Shown here: positions 7,112-14,430 of the stretch, one piece after another | Numbering within the stretch: position 1 is the stretch's first letter | Layout: each line of letters begins with the position of its first letter | Assembly (NCBI GenBank): GCA_034189725.1 | Contig: JAXHUK010000104.1 | Span: 1 to 21,356, forward strand | From: JAXHUK01 sp034189725 | GTDB lineage: Bacteria > Chloroflexota > Dehalococcoidia > SZUA-161 | Length of the DNA stretch: 21,356 nt | Direction of reading: 5' to 3' | The notes under the pieces: generated by a model | Told to the model about the DNA's origin: nothing | The model's database searches: none | Seen by the model: the letters and a program-made list of their open reading frames with translations, nothing else | Made by a program: the position numbers and the translations under genes

Positions 7112-7585
7112 TTACTGAACATGGAAGAGCGCACTGGCTTCTTTTTTGCCGTCAGCATACAGGTCTACCTTATAATCTCCTCTTGGCCATTGATAATCAG
7201 GCAAGGGACGCCTCATGATTGCAAAAGTGTAATATGTGCCTCCGCGAACAGTTGAACTCCAGCTGTCAATAAGAAAATTCTCACCGACATCATTTTGTAC
7301 TTCTCCTCCGATATATATCCATTCCGCTGTTATTTCGGTATCAGGTGGAATATCCGTTACCTTAAACGAGCAAAGAAACACACCAGCGTCAATAGGAAAG
7401 ACATCTATAGAGTCGAGAGGACGGCCCTCATCATCCAGAGCTGTTGTCATCGTCGCCTCACTTATGATAGCCGCGCCGTTGATAACGCCGTTTCCATTGT
7501 TATTTCCATCACAACCCACAAGTGCAACAGCCATCAGGACTATTGCTACAAATATCCGACTCAATAGTGAAGAGCTACTCTGCAT
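7112..7585 (-). CDS. Small lipoprotein of unknown function
   Basis: 157 residues from ATG 7583-7585, chosen because GGAGGA lies five bases upstream; an in-frame start 23 codons further up lacks one. The N-terminus is a lipoprotein signal: a hydrophobic stretch ending ALVGC, with Cys25 as the lipidated residue, then an Asn/Gly-rich linker (DGNNNGNG). The mature part looks like a beta-sandwich, with the ending YKVDLYADGKKEASALFHVQ typical of secreted domains of bacterial surface proteins. A good promoter lies just upstream. It should be anchored on the outer face of the cytoplasmic membrane. No enzyme motif is visible. Confidence 0.8.
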   Translation of the reverse strand: MQSSSSLLSRIFVAIVLMAVALVGCDGNNNGNGVINGAAIISEATMTTALDDEGRPLDSIDVFPIDAGVFLCSFKVTDIPPDTEITAEWIYIGGEVQNDVGENFLIDSWSSTVRGGTYYTFAIMRRPLPDYQWPRGDYKVDLYADGKKEASALFHVQ

Positions 7586-7625
7586 ATGTATCCTCCATTC
7601 ATCTTTACGACAGTGTCGACAGGAA

Positions 7626-7654
7626 ATCCTAGCCTTTATTCTCAGGTTTGTCAA
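7626..7654 (-). promoter_or_regulatory. Predicted sigma-70 promoter for the lipoprotein gene
   Basis: On the minus strand a perfect -35 TTGACA (7649-7654) is 17 bases from TAGGAT (7626-7631). Transcription would begin near 7619, giving a leader of about 35 bases with the ribosome site at 7591-7596. Confidence 0.65.
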
Positions 7655-8016
7655 CGGTGAGCAGTATGTCGCCTATTCACGCTTCTCTGAAACAAAAGTG
7701 GCACGCTCTTCCATACGGAGCCAAAGTCTGACATTCCAAGTTCTTCGCAAGCTTTTCAAAGGTCTGTTCACGCTATTTCCCACAACAAGCAATAGTCAGA
7801 CTCGGTCCTCTCTACTATTTGGAAGCCCTCATGAGAACGATAAGGATCCTTCCTTCGGTGGGACCAATCCATACCATAGCTCCATCCTGTTCCCTATTCC
7901 TGGTATAATAGCCATAGTATGTTTGTCGCCCTTCTTGTTGTTTGCTCTGTTATGCATTACGCACAGACACAGTTAGCAAATTATAGCTTCGTACAATGTC
8001 ATGCCGCAACTATGAT
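7655..8016. other. Gene-free interval between divergent transcription units
   Basis: No frame of this stretch gives a recognisable protein, and no RNA gene is evident. Several short open frames exist on both strands, interrupted by stops. It may contain decayed coding sequence, but I could not identify a parent gene. Confidence 0.5.
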
Positions 8017-8045
8017 TTGACACCATAGGCGACTCCAACTATAAT
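8017..8045 (+). promoter_or_regulatory. Perfect-consensus sigma-70 promoter of the fatty-acid operon
   Basis: TTGACA at 8017-8022 and TATAAT at 8040-8045 are separated by exactly 17 bases, all twelve positions matching consensus. Transcription should start near 8052, leaving a leader of about 210 bases before acpP. Confidence 0.8.
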
Positions 8046-8060
8046 TACGCAATCTTATAT

Positions 8061-8174
8061 ACATTGAACTACAATGTGCCTTGACATTAGTCAACCGCTC
8101 AAAGAGCCAGAAGAATCTATACCATCGCCGACAAGTAAGTGAAGCTATCAGCAAGGATAGTATCTACTATGCTT
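8061..8174 (+). promoter_or_regulatory. Leader region with three inverted repeats upstream of acpP
   Basis: Three perfect inverted repeats lie in the predicted leader: ACATTG/CAATGT (8061-8077, loop of five), TTGAC/GTCAA (8081-8094, loop of four) and ATAGTA-TC-TACTAT (8157-8170), the last extended by AAG/CTT at 8153-8174. They could be operators for a lipid-responsive repressor or RNA hairpins. No regulator gene is adjacent. Confidence 0.4.
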
Positions 8175-8263
8175 ACAATCTTTATAGTCGGTGGTAACAA
8201 GATGAGTTGACACGTGGATGATTCCCATTTCGAGTTATTCCACACAGATTTCAGGAGGTCATG

Positions 8264-8503
8264 ATGGACGTATTAGAGGAAATCAAGAAAGCCATCTGCA
8301 AAGTGCACCCGGGGGTTGATGATAGCAAAATAACTTCGGGGGCTTTGCTGAAGGAAGATTTGGAGATAGATTCTCTGGGACAGGTAGAACTGGTGCTGGC
8401 GCTTGAAGATGCCCTTGATCTTTACCTGCCAGATGAGGAATTGGATGGTATTGCTACGGTTGGTGACATAGTCTCTTTGGTCGAATCAAAGCTTAATGGT
8501 TGA
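8264..8503 (+). CDS. acpP: Acyl carrier protein
   Basis: 79 residues, acidic, with the phosphopantetheine attachment motif DSLGQVEL (Ser37). The second of two adjacent ATG codons (8264) is preferred because AGGAGG at 8253-8258 is then five bases away; from the first (8261) it would be only two. The protein carries growing acyl chains as thioesters for every enzyme encoded downstream. The last bases overlap an upstream ATG of fabF, so the two genes are translationally coupled. It is first in the operon, behind a strong promoter, as expected for an abundant carrier. Sequence around the Ser is canonical; no alternative role is suggested. Confidence 0.95.
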   Translation: MDVLEEIKKAICKVHPGVDDSKITSGALLKEDLEIDSLGQVELVLALEDALDLYLPDEELDGIATVGDIVSLVESKLNG

Positions 8504-8504
8504 T

Positions 8505-9740
8505 ATGATTAATCGGGTTGTCGTTACTGGCTACGGAGCGATTACACCACTCGGACTGAATGCCGAAGATACCTGGCACAAGTTAATAGTCGGTACATCT
8601 GGTATAGACTACATCAGTTTATTCGACGCCAGTGATTTCGATGTGAAGATAGCTGCCGAAGTGAAGGACTTCAGCCCGACTGCTTATCTAGACCCAACGA
8701 CTGCTCGATATACAGACAGATTCACACAACTTGCTGTTGCAACTAGTCTACAAGCTATTGAAGACGCCAAGCTCAGAATAGATGACACTAATCGATATGA
8801 CATTGGCATTCTAATAGGCAGTGGTATTGGTGGCCTGGGCTCCATGTCCCGACAAATTGAGGTATTGAATACGAGAGGGCCATCCAGAGTTAGCCCATAC
8901 TTCATCCCCATGACAATACCAGACAATGCTCCTGGTCAAGTATCAATAAAAACGGGAATCAGAGGGCCAAATCTAAGTCTGGTTTCGGCTTGCTCAACAG
9001 GAACGGATGCTCTAGGGATAGCCTACAAAATGATAAAATATGGCGAGAGCAAGCTCATGCTAGCTGGTGGCACCGATGCTGCCGTTACCCCTATCGGTAT
9101 TGCCGGCTTTTCGCAGGCTGGCGCACTATCAAAGAACAATGACCCTAAAAAAGCTTCAAGACCTTTTGATGCTAAACGTGATGGCTTCGTTGTTGGTGAT
9201 GGTGCAGCAATTCTAGTCCTGGAGAGCCTCGATTACGCCAGGTCAAGAGGCGCTAATATTCTGGCCGAAATCGTTGGCTATGGAGCAACATCGGATGCTT
9301 TTCACATCACTAAGCCGTTGGAAAGCGGCGAGGCAGCAGCTAAGGCGATTGAGCTTGCTTTAGCTGATGTAGACCGTGCTAAGGTTGACTATATCAACGC
9401 TCATGGAACTTCAACGCTGCTGAACGACATAGGTGAAACCAGGGCTATTAAGAGAGTTTTTGGCAACAGGGCATATGAAATCCCGATAAGCTCAATAAAA
9501 TCTATGGTTGGACACATCCTTGGTGCTGCTGGAGCACTCGAGGCGCTTGTCTGCTGCCGGGTGATAAATGAAGGTGTTATACCACCCACGATAAATCTTG
9601 AAAATCCCGACTCGGAATGTGACCTGGACTATGTGCCAAATGTGGCCAGAACTGGCGACGTCCACACAGCTATCTCCAACTCTTTCGGTTTTGGCGGACA
9701 CAATTCGGTTCTTGCTATTAGTCGATACTCCGAGCACTAG
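8505..9740 (+). CDS. fabF: Beta-ketoacyl-ACP synthase II (first copy)
   Basis: 411 residues from ATG 8505 (MINRVVVTGYG). An ATG nine bases earlier, overlapping the acpP stop, is also possible. Counted from that earlier ATG, the thiolase-fold catalytic set is complete: nucleophile Cys166 (SLVSACSTGT), His303 (NAHGTST) and His340 (KSMVGH). The enzyme condenses malonyl-ACP with acyl-ACP, adding two carbons per cycle. Length and motifs are standard for KAS II. It is paralogous to the second copy at 11152-12399, and both end with the shared stretch PDSECDLDYVPN and SNSFGFGG. The first copy has the usual CSTGT around the nucleophile, the second has CAAGT. Confidence 0.95.
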   Translation: MINRVVVTGYGAITPLGLNAEDTWHKLIVGTSGIDYISLFDASDFDVKIAAEVKDFSPTAYLDPTTARYTDRFTQLAVATSLQAIEDAKLRIDDTNRYDIGILIGSGIGGLGSMSRQIEVLNTRGPSRVSPYFIPMTIPDNAPGQVSIKTGIRGPNLSLVSACSTGTDALGIAYKMIKYGESKLMLAGGTDAAVTPIGIAGFSQAGALSKNNDPKKASRPFDAKRDGFVVGDGAAILVLESLDYARSRGANILAEIVGYGATSDAFHITKPLESGEAAAKAIELALADVDRAKVDYINAHGTSTLLNDIGETRAIKRVFGNRAYEIPISSIKSMVGHILGAAGALEALVCCRVINEGVIPPTINLENPDSECDLDYVPNVARTGDVHTAISNSFGFGGHNSVLAISRYSEH

Positions 9741-9749
9741 AGAAGACCA

Positions 9750-10130
9750 TTGGCGAACTTGTCAAAGACAACTGTTGGGGTTGACATTATAGAGATAGAG
9801 CGTATTGAGCAGGCTGTATCGGCCTGGCAGGGTTCTTTCCTCAAGCGTATTTACACCGAGGCTGAACTGGAAAGTTGCCATAGCGTGATTCCAAGTTTAG
9901 CTGCCCGTTTTGCTGCCAAGGAAGCGACGATGAAAGCTCTTGGTATTAATAGTAGAGGTTTGAATTGGCGAGATATCGAAGTTCTTTCAAATAATAATGG
10001 CGCTCCTCTAGTCCAGCTTCATGGCCGAGCTTATAAGAAAGCCGAGGAGCTTGGGGTAACTGGAATCTCGGTCTCCATGTCACACAGCAAACAATACGCC
10101 GTTGCATTTGTAATTAGTGATGCTATCTAA
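9750..10130 (+). CDS. acpS: Holo-[acyl-carrier-protein] synthase
   Basis: 126 residues, the normal length of AcpS. It transfers 4'-phosphopantetheine from CoA to the Ser of ACP, here presumably the product of the first gene of this operon. The Mg-binding residues are visible: Asp12 in VGVDIIEIERI and Glu58 in ARFAAKEATMKALG. The C-terminal SVSMSHSKQYAVAFVI strand is also typical. The start is a TTG (9750-9752), nine bases after the fabF stop, with only a weak ribosome site, so coupling to fabF translation is likely. The gene end abuts fabK. Confidence 0.94.
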   Translation: MANLSKTTVGVDIIEIERIEQAVSAWQGSFLKRIYTEAELESCHSVIPSLAARFAAKEATMKALGINSRGLNWRDIEVLSNNNGAPLVQLHGRAYKKAEELGVTGISVSMSHSKQYAVAFVISDAI

Positions 10131-10131
10131 C

Positions 10132-11073
10132 ATGGTTCTTTGCAATTTACTGGGCATCGAATATCCTGTGATTCAAGGCGGGATGGCCTGGCTTGGAACA
10201 GCTGAGCTAGTATCAGCGGTATCCAATGCTGGTGGCTTGGGAGTAATCGGCAGCGGAGATGCTCCACCCGACTGGTTAAGAGACCAAATCAAATCGACTC
10301 GAGAGAGAACTGACAGACCTTTTGCCATTAATATTCTGTTGATGTCCCCTTTTCTTAAGGAAAACTTGAAGACAATTCTGGATGAGAAGGTTGGTATCGT
10401 TACTTTCGGCGGTGGCAATCCAGGTATTCATATCCCCCCCTTGAAAGAAGCCGGAATCAAGGTCATGCCGGTTGTCTCCAGCGTGGCTCTAGCACGGCGT
10501 CTGGAAAGGCTTGGCATAGATGCTATTATTGCTGAAGGCATGGAATCAGGCGGTCATGTTGGCGAGACAGCCACCATGGCGCTGGTACCTCAAGTAGTCA
10601 ATAGTGTCAAGGTGCCGGTGATAGCTGCTGGTGGAATTGCTGATGGGCATGGATTGGCAGCGGCTTTAGCTCTCGGAGCTCAAGGAGTGCAGATGGGGAC
10701 ACGGTTTATCTGCTCCGAAGAATGCATCGCCCATCCAAAATTCAAAGAGCAGATTCTGCAAGCTCAAGACCGGGCAACAGTGGTTACTGGAGAGTCAACA
10801 GGGCATCCAGTGCGTTGCCTGGAAAACAAGCTTACGAGTCAATTTATGGCTCTAGAAAAAGCGGGGGCATCTAAAGAAGAACTAGAAGAACTTGGCAGGG
10901 GGAGATTGTCCTCAGGGGCTATTGAGGGCAATGTAGAAGAAGGTTCGCTCATGGCAGGTCAAATAGCAGGACTGATAAAAGAAATAAAACCTGTCAAAGC
11001 AATCATTGAGGATATCATGAGTGAAACTGAAGAAGCGATTGGCGCTTTAAGCAGGCTTAAATTAAGGGGATAG
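10132..11073 (+). CDS. fabK: FMN-dependent enoyl-ACP reductase II
   Basis: 313 residues from ATG 10132, just past the acpS stop; in-frame GTG/ATG codons at 10117/10120 would overlap acpS. It opens with LLGIEYPVIQGGMAWLG, the classic FabK/nitronate-monooxygenase-like TIM-barrel start. The family signature EGMESGGHVG (residues 135-144) includes His142, equivalent to the catalytic histidine of FabK. FMN phosphate-binding stretches AAGGIADG and GVQMGTRF follow. It reduces trans-2-enoyl-ACP with NAD(P)H, the last step of each elongation cycle. Its final 54 bases recur as a dead copy at 12401-12454. Nitronate monooxygenase is the main alternative, but the fab context favours FabK. Confidence 0.93.
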   Translation: MVLCNLLGIEYPVIQGGMAWLGTAELVSAVSNAGGLGVIGSGDAPPDWLRDQIKSTRERTDRPFAINILLMSPFLKENLKTILDEKVGIVTFGGGNPGIHIPPLKEAGIKVMPVVSSVALARRLERLGIDAIIAEGMESGGHVGETATMALVPQVVNSVKVPVIAAGGIADGHGLAAALALGAQGVQMGTRFICSEECIAHPKFKEQILQAQDRATVVTGESTGHPVRCLENKLTSQFMALEKAGASKEELEELGRGRLSSGAIEGNVEEGSLMAGQIAGLIKEIKPVKAIIEDIMSETEEAIGALSRLKLRG

Positions 11074-11129
11074 ATAAATGGTCGAAGAAGCAAAAACCGT
11101 TTATGTTTCCCCAGAGCAAGTCTTTCAAG
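11020..11129 (+). repeat. Copy 1 of a 110-base direct repeat of the fabK/fabD junction
   Basis: Aligns without gaps to 12401-12510 (offset 1381), about 80 of 110 bases identical by hand. It holds the functional 3' end of fabK and a non-functional copy of the fabD 5' end. The fabK stop codon aligns exactly with the stop of the dead fabK tail in copy 2. Confidence 0.85.
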
Positions 11130-11155
11130 CTTTCTTCTCACGGAGAGCTTTGTGA
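11078..11155 (+). pseudogene. Vestigial fabD 5' end, 25-codon open frame
   Basis: ATG 11078 opens MVEEAKTVYVSPEQ, aligned residue for residue with the true FabD start (GKEAKTAYVFPGQ). The sequence then diverges and stops at TGA 11153-11155. That stop overlaps the GTG start of the second fabF. AAGGGG sits seven bases before the ATG, so this remnant may still be translated and couple fabK to fabF translation. Confidence 0.75.
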
Positions 11156-12399
11156 AGCAGAGAGTTGTAGTCACCGGGGCAGGGATGGTCACTCCATTAG
11201 GTACAGGAGTAAACAAAAACTGGACTGCTCTTTGCCATGGTCAATCAGGCATTGGCCCTATCACTCGTTTTGATGCCTCTTCCCTCAAGTGCCAGGTAGC
11301 TGGTGAAGTAAAAGACTTCCAGCCCGAAGATTTCATGGACAAAAAGTTTATAAGTCGTTTCGACCCTTTCATTCAATATGCGATGGCAGCATCAACGATG
11401 GCAATGAAGGATTCTGGACTCAAAGAGAACGAGTATAACCATGATAGACTTGGGGTGGTGATAGGAACAGGAACTGGAACTAACATTTTCTTTGAAGATT
11501 CACATAAGTTTGTGGTACAAGGAAATCTTAGAAAGGTTCCACCCTTCTTTCTTATAAATAACACGGGGAATCTGGCAGCTGGAGTGGTAGCTATTAAGTT
11601 CGGAGCTAAAGGGCCTAATCATTGCCCACTGGAAGCCTGTGCTGCTGGAACCAATGCCATAGGTTTAGGTTTTAGACTTATTCAATGGGGAGAAGCCGAC
11701 ATAATTATTGCAGGTGGCGCTGATGCTGGAATCACCCCCACCTGCATTGCTTCATTGGATTTACTTGGTGCTCTCACTTCTAAAAGAAACAATCAACCTG
11801 AAAAAGCCAGCCGGCCCTTTGATGGTAGCAGAGATGGCTTCGTTGTCAGTGAAGGTAGTGGAATAGTAGTTTTAGAGGCTCTGGACATAGCTTTAAGAAG
11901 GGGAGCAAAAATTTATGGTGAGATTGTAGGTTATGGTAATAACTCCGATGCCTTCCACTATACCTCTCCTGCACCTGAAGGGAAAGAACAAGCTAAATGT
12001 ATACAACTTGCCCTCCAAGATGCCGGCATAAGACCCGAGGAAGTGGATTATATAAATGCCCACGGCACCTCTACGATCCTCAATGATATATCCGAAACCA
12101 GAGCCATAAAGGAAGCCTTTGGTGAGCATGCCAGGAAATTGGCTGTAAGCTCCAACAAATCCATGACAGGTCACATGTGGGGTGCATCCGGGACCGTGGA
12201 AGCTATTTTTTCTCTTCTTACTCTCAGGGACAACGTTGTCCCGCCAACTATTAACCACGAAACTCCTGACTCCGAATGCGACCTGGACTACGTACCAAAC
12301 CATGCCCGAAATGCAAACGTAAATGTAGTCCTTTCCAATTCTTTTGGTTTTGGTGGTATCAACGGTGTTTTGCTTCTCAGAAGACTCTCCGAATTTTAA
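11152..12399 (+). CDS. fabF: Beta-ketoacyl-ACP synthase II (second copy)
   Basis: 415 residues from GTG 11152, with GGAG six bases upstream. The catalytic set is intact: Cys163 in EACAAGT, His304 in NAHGTST, His341 in KSMTGH. It is therefore an active ketosynthase by sequence, not a chain-length factor lacking the Cys. It is a diverged paralogue of the first fabF in the same operon. Its coding region sits exactly between two copies of the fabK/fabD junction, with the second copy beginning one base after its stop, so it entered the operon by a duplication/insertion event. A different chain-length or branched/unsaturated acyl preference from the first copy is an inference only. Confidence 0.95.
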   Translation: MKQRVVVTGAGMVTPLGTGVNKNWTALCHGQSGIGPITRFDASSLKCQVAGEVKDFQPEDFMDKKFISRFDPFIQYAMAASTMAMKDSGLKENEYNHDRLGVVIGTGTGTNIFFEDSHKFVVQGNLRKVPPFFLINNTGNLAAGVVAIKFGAKGPNHCPLEACAAGTNAIGLGFRLIQWGEADIIIAGGADAGITPTCIASLDLLGALTSKRNNQPEKASRPFDGSRDGFVVSEGSGIVVLEALDIALRRGAKIYGEIVGYGNNSDAFHYTSPAPEGKEQAKCIQLALQDAGIRPEEVDYINAHGTSTILNDISETRAIKEAFGEHARKLAVSSNKSMTGHMWGASGTVEAIFSLLTLRDNVVPPTINHETPDSECDLDYVPNHARNANVNVVLSNSFGFGGINGVLLLRRLSEF

Positions 12400-12400
12400 A

Positions 12401-12454
12401 AGTGCTGCTAGGGAAGCGATTGGCTTTTTAAACAAGCTCAGTGCAAAGGAATAA
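12401..12454 (+). pseudogene. Vestigial fabK 3' end
   Basis: Read in the fabK frame this gives SAAREAIGFLNKLSAKE and a TAA stop. It aligns with the real FabK tail SETEEAIGALSRLKLRG, and the two stop codons lie exactly 1381 bases apart. The remnant begins one base after the stop of the second fabF and has no start. Confidence 0.75.
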
Positions 12455-12510
12455 ACAATTGGGCAAAGAAGCAAAAACCGCTTATGTTTTCCCAGGGCAG
12501 GGGTCTCAAA
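12401..12510 (+). repeat. Copy 2 of the 110-base direct repeat of the fabK/fabD junction
   Basis: Gap-free match to 11020-11129. Here the fabK tail is dead and the fabD start is functional, the mirror of copy 1. The best conserved core is GAAGCGATTGGC and AAGAAGCAAAAACCG. Confidence 0.85.
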
Positions 12511-13424
12511 AGGTAGGCATGGGGAAGGACATTTATAATAACTATCCATCAGCCAGGGACGTTTTTGACGAGGTAGATGAAACTTTAGGCTTTTCTCTAT
12601 CTCGTTTGTGTTTTGAAGGTCCTGAGGAAGAGCTCACACAAACTATTAATGTTCAGCCAGCCGTATTAACTGTGAGTATTGCCTGTTTCAGAGCAGCTCA
12701 GGAGGCTAGCAATAATAGCTTACCGCCTCCCGCCTTTGTTGCCGGACACAGTTTAGGTGAATATACAGCCATGGTGGTTGCTGAAGTACTCAGTTTGTCT
12801 GATACAGTACCCTTGGTTCGTGAGAGAGGACGATTGATGAGCGAGGCTGGCAAAAAGACCACTGGCGGAATGTTAGCTGTACTAGGTTTGGACGAAGAAA
12901 CTATCAGGGAAATTTGTTTCTCAGCAGGCACCGAGATTTCCAACATCAATTCTCCAGGCCAGATTGTCATCAGTGGTGCTACAGATAAGTTGGCTGAAGC
13001 CAGAAGTCTGGCCGAGATACGAGGTGCTCGCCGGGTTGTTCCCCTGAAAGTAAGTGGTGCTTTTCATTCCGCATTAATGGAACCAGCTCTGGACGGCTTG
13101 AAAAAAGCCATCTCAAAGTTGACTTTTCAAAAACCATCAGTTCCAGTTGTAGCTAACGTTACTGCTCAGGCGATGACCGATAATGAAGCCATAAAAGAAG
13201 AACTCGTTAGTCAGGTACTTCATTGTATCCAGTGGCAACGGTCTGTTGAGAATATAGTAGCTGAAGGTGTAACTACCTTCTTTGAGATAGGCCATGGACA
13301 GGTGCTCACTGGTTTGATTAAGCGAATCAGCCCTGGGGTGCAGGTTTTTAATATCGGTGACGTCGAGACTGTTAGACAGATTAGCCAGCGAGTAAGCTAT
13401 ACAGCAGGTATGGAGTCCCGCTAA
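12459..13424 (+). CDS. fabD: Malonyl-CoA:ACP transacylase
   Basis: 321 residues from TTG 12459. This start has AAAGGA eight bases upstream and coincides exactly with the ATG of the duplicated fabD remnant, so it is preferred over an in-frame GTG at 12441. The acyltransferase motifs are complete: FPGQGSQKVGMG (oxyanion loop), nucleophile Ser98 in GHSLGE, and His203 in SGAFHSALM. The enzyme loads malonyl groups from CoA onto ACP for both ketosynthases. It is the last gene of the operon, followed by a terminator-like hairpin. Confidence 0.95.
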   Translation: MGKEAKTAYVFPGQGSQKVGMGKDIYNNYPSARDVFDEVDETLGFSLSRLCFEGPEEELTQTINVQPAVLTVSIACFRAAQEASNNSLPPPAFVAGHSLGEYTAMVVAEVLSLSDTVPLVRERGRLMSEAGKKTTGGMLAVLGLDEETIREICFSAGTEISNINSPGQIVISGATDKLAEARSLAEIRGARRVVPLKVSGAFHSALMEPALDGLKKAISKLTFQKPSVPVVANVTAQAMTDNEAIKEELVSQVLHCIQWQRSVENIVAEGVTTFFEIGHGQVLTGLIKRISPGVQVFNIGDVETVRQISQRVSYTAGMESR

Positions 13425-13437
13425 CTTGTATGCATGT

Positions 13438-13473
13438 AGAAAAGCCTGACTCATGTAAAGCCAGGGTTTTTCT
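13438..13473 (+). terminator. Probable intrinsic terminator after fabD
   Basis: AGAAAAGCCTG (13438-13448) pairs with CAGGGTTTTTCT (about 13462-13473) with one mismatch, and the descending arm is itself a T-run. It lies just beyond the fabD stop and before the separate ribosome site of the hydratase gene. Confidence 0.55.
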
Positions 13474-13548
13474 CAACATTGAAACAAACCGCATTTGCTT
13501 ACTGCAACACATGAAATCGTCTCAAACAGAGAATGAGGAGGTTCAATC

Positions 13549-14319
13549 ATGTCCATTGGTTACAACAAAGAAGGTAAGATTGCTGTTTTTACTTTGAACC
13601 GCCCTGAAGCCTTGAATGCTGTCGACCCGGAAAGCGCCAGGGAGCTAAGCCAGGCTTTAGTTGACTTTAGAGACGACGATGAACTGCTGGTTGGTATTAT
13701 CACAGGTGCAGGTGACCGGGCTTTTTCCATCGGGGCCGATATTAAGACAATGCTCCCTGAGATGAAGAAAAACAGGGAACAGCCATCAGCAGAACCACCG
13801 ACTATTATGCGCGGGCTTAGCCTGTGGAAACCAATGATTGCTGCCATAAATGGTGCCGCTCTAGGTGGTGGTCTGGAGATAGCCCTTGCCTGCGACTTGA
13901 GGATAGCTTCAGAAAACGCTACTTTCGGACTGCCGGAAGTTACGCTAGGGCTGATCCCTGGTTGGGGAGGGACACAGCGCTTACCTCACGCTATTCCTCT
14001 GGCTAAGGCCGCCGAGCTCTTGCTTACTGGACGACCTATCGATGCCCAAGAGGCATATCGGATAGGATTGGTGAACAAAGTGGTGCCTTCTCAAAAACTT
14101 ATGCAGATTGCTAAACAGATGGCTGAAATGCTGTGTCGGCCAGCTCCATTAGCAGTGAGAGCAGCCAAACAAGCCATGATTCAAGGAGCCAGTCTTCCAT
14201 TAGAAGAGGGCCTGGAACTGGAGAAGAAGTTGAATGATTTTCTGGTGACCACCGAAGATTTCGACGAGGGATGCGAAGCCTCCATCGAGAGGAGAAAAGC
14301 TGTTTTTAAGGCGAAGTAA
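13549..14319 (+). CDS. Enoyl-CoA hydratase (crotonase family)
   Basis: 256 residues, the normal crotonase length. Both catalytic glutamates of true hydratases are present: Glu110 in ALGGGLEIALACD and Glu130 in FGLPEVTLGLIPG. The oxyanion-hole segment FSIGADIK is at about 59-66. The family adds water across trans-2-enoyl-CoA, reversibly. AGGAGG lies seven bases before the ATG. It follows the fab operon but is separated by a terminator-like hairpin, so it may be a beta-oxidation or other acyl-CoA enzyme instead of part of fatty-acid synthesis. No FabZ/FabA dehydratase is in the window, which makes a role in the operon's cycle conceivable but unproven. Confidence 0.9.
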   Translation: MSIGYNKEGKIAVFTLNRPEALNAVDPESARELSQALVDFRDDDELLVGIITGAGDRAFSIGADIKTMLPEMKKNREQPSAEPPTIMRGLSLWKPMIAAINGAALGGGLEIALACDLRIASENATFGLPEVTLGLIPGWGGTQRLPHAIPLAKAAELLLTGRPIDAQEAYRIGLVNKVVPSQKLMQIAKQMAEMLCRPAPLAVRAAKQAMIQGASLPLEEGLELEKKLNDFLVTTEDFDEGCEASIERRKAVFKAK

Positions 14320-14430
14320 TCTTCTATATATTGACCACTGCTTGTGTCATGTTCGCATAAATGAGAACCTCATATCCATTGACTAATATCGACGCAGTAT
14401 GTTACGCTACTGCTTTAGGAGGTAGATAGA

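Noticed and set aside
11152..12399. Second fabF as a chain-length factor lacking the active-site Cys
   Set aside because: Cys163 and both catalytic histidines are present, so it is a complete ketosynthase by sequence.
14331..14408. TTGACC and TTGACT boxes upstream of the UPF0182 gene
   Set aside because: Neither has a -10 element better than about three of six matches at acceptable spacing, so no promoter is called.
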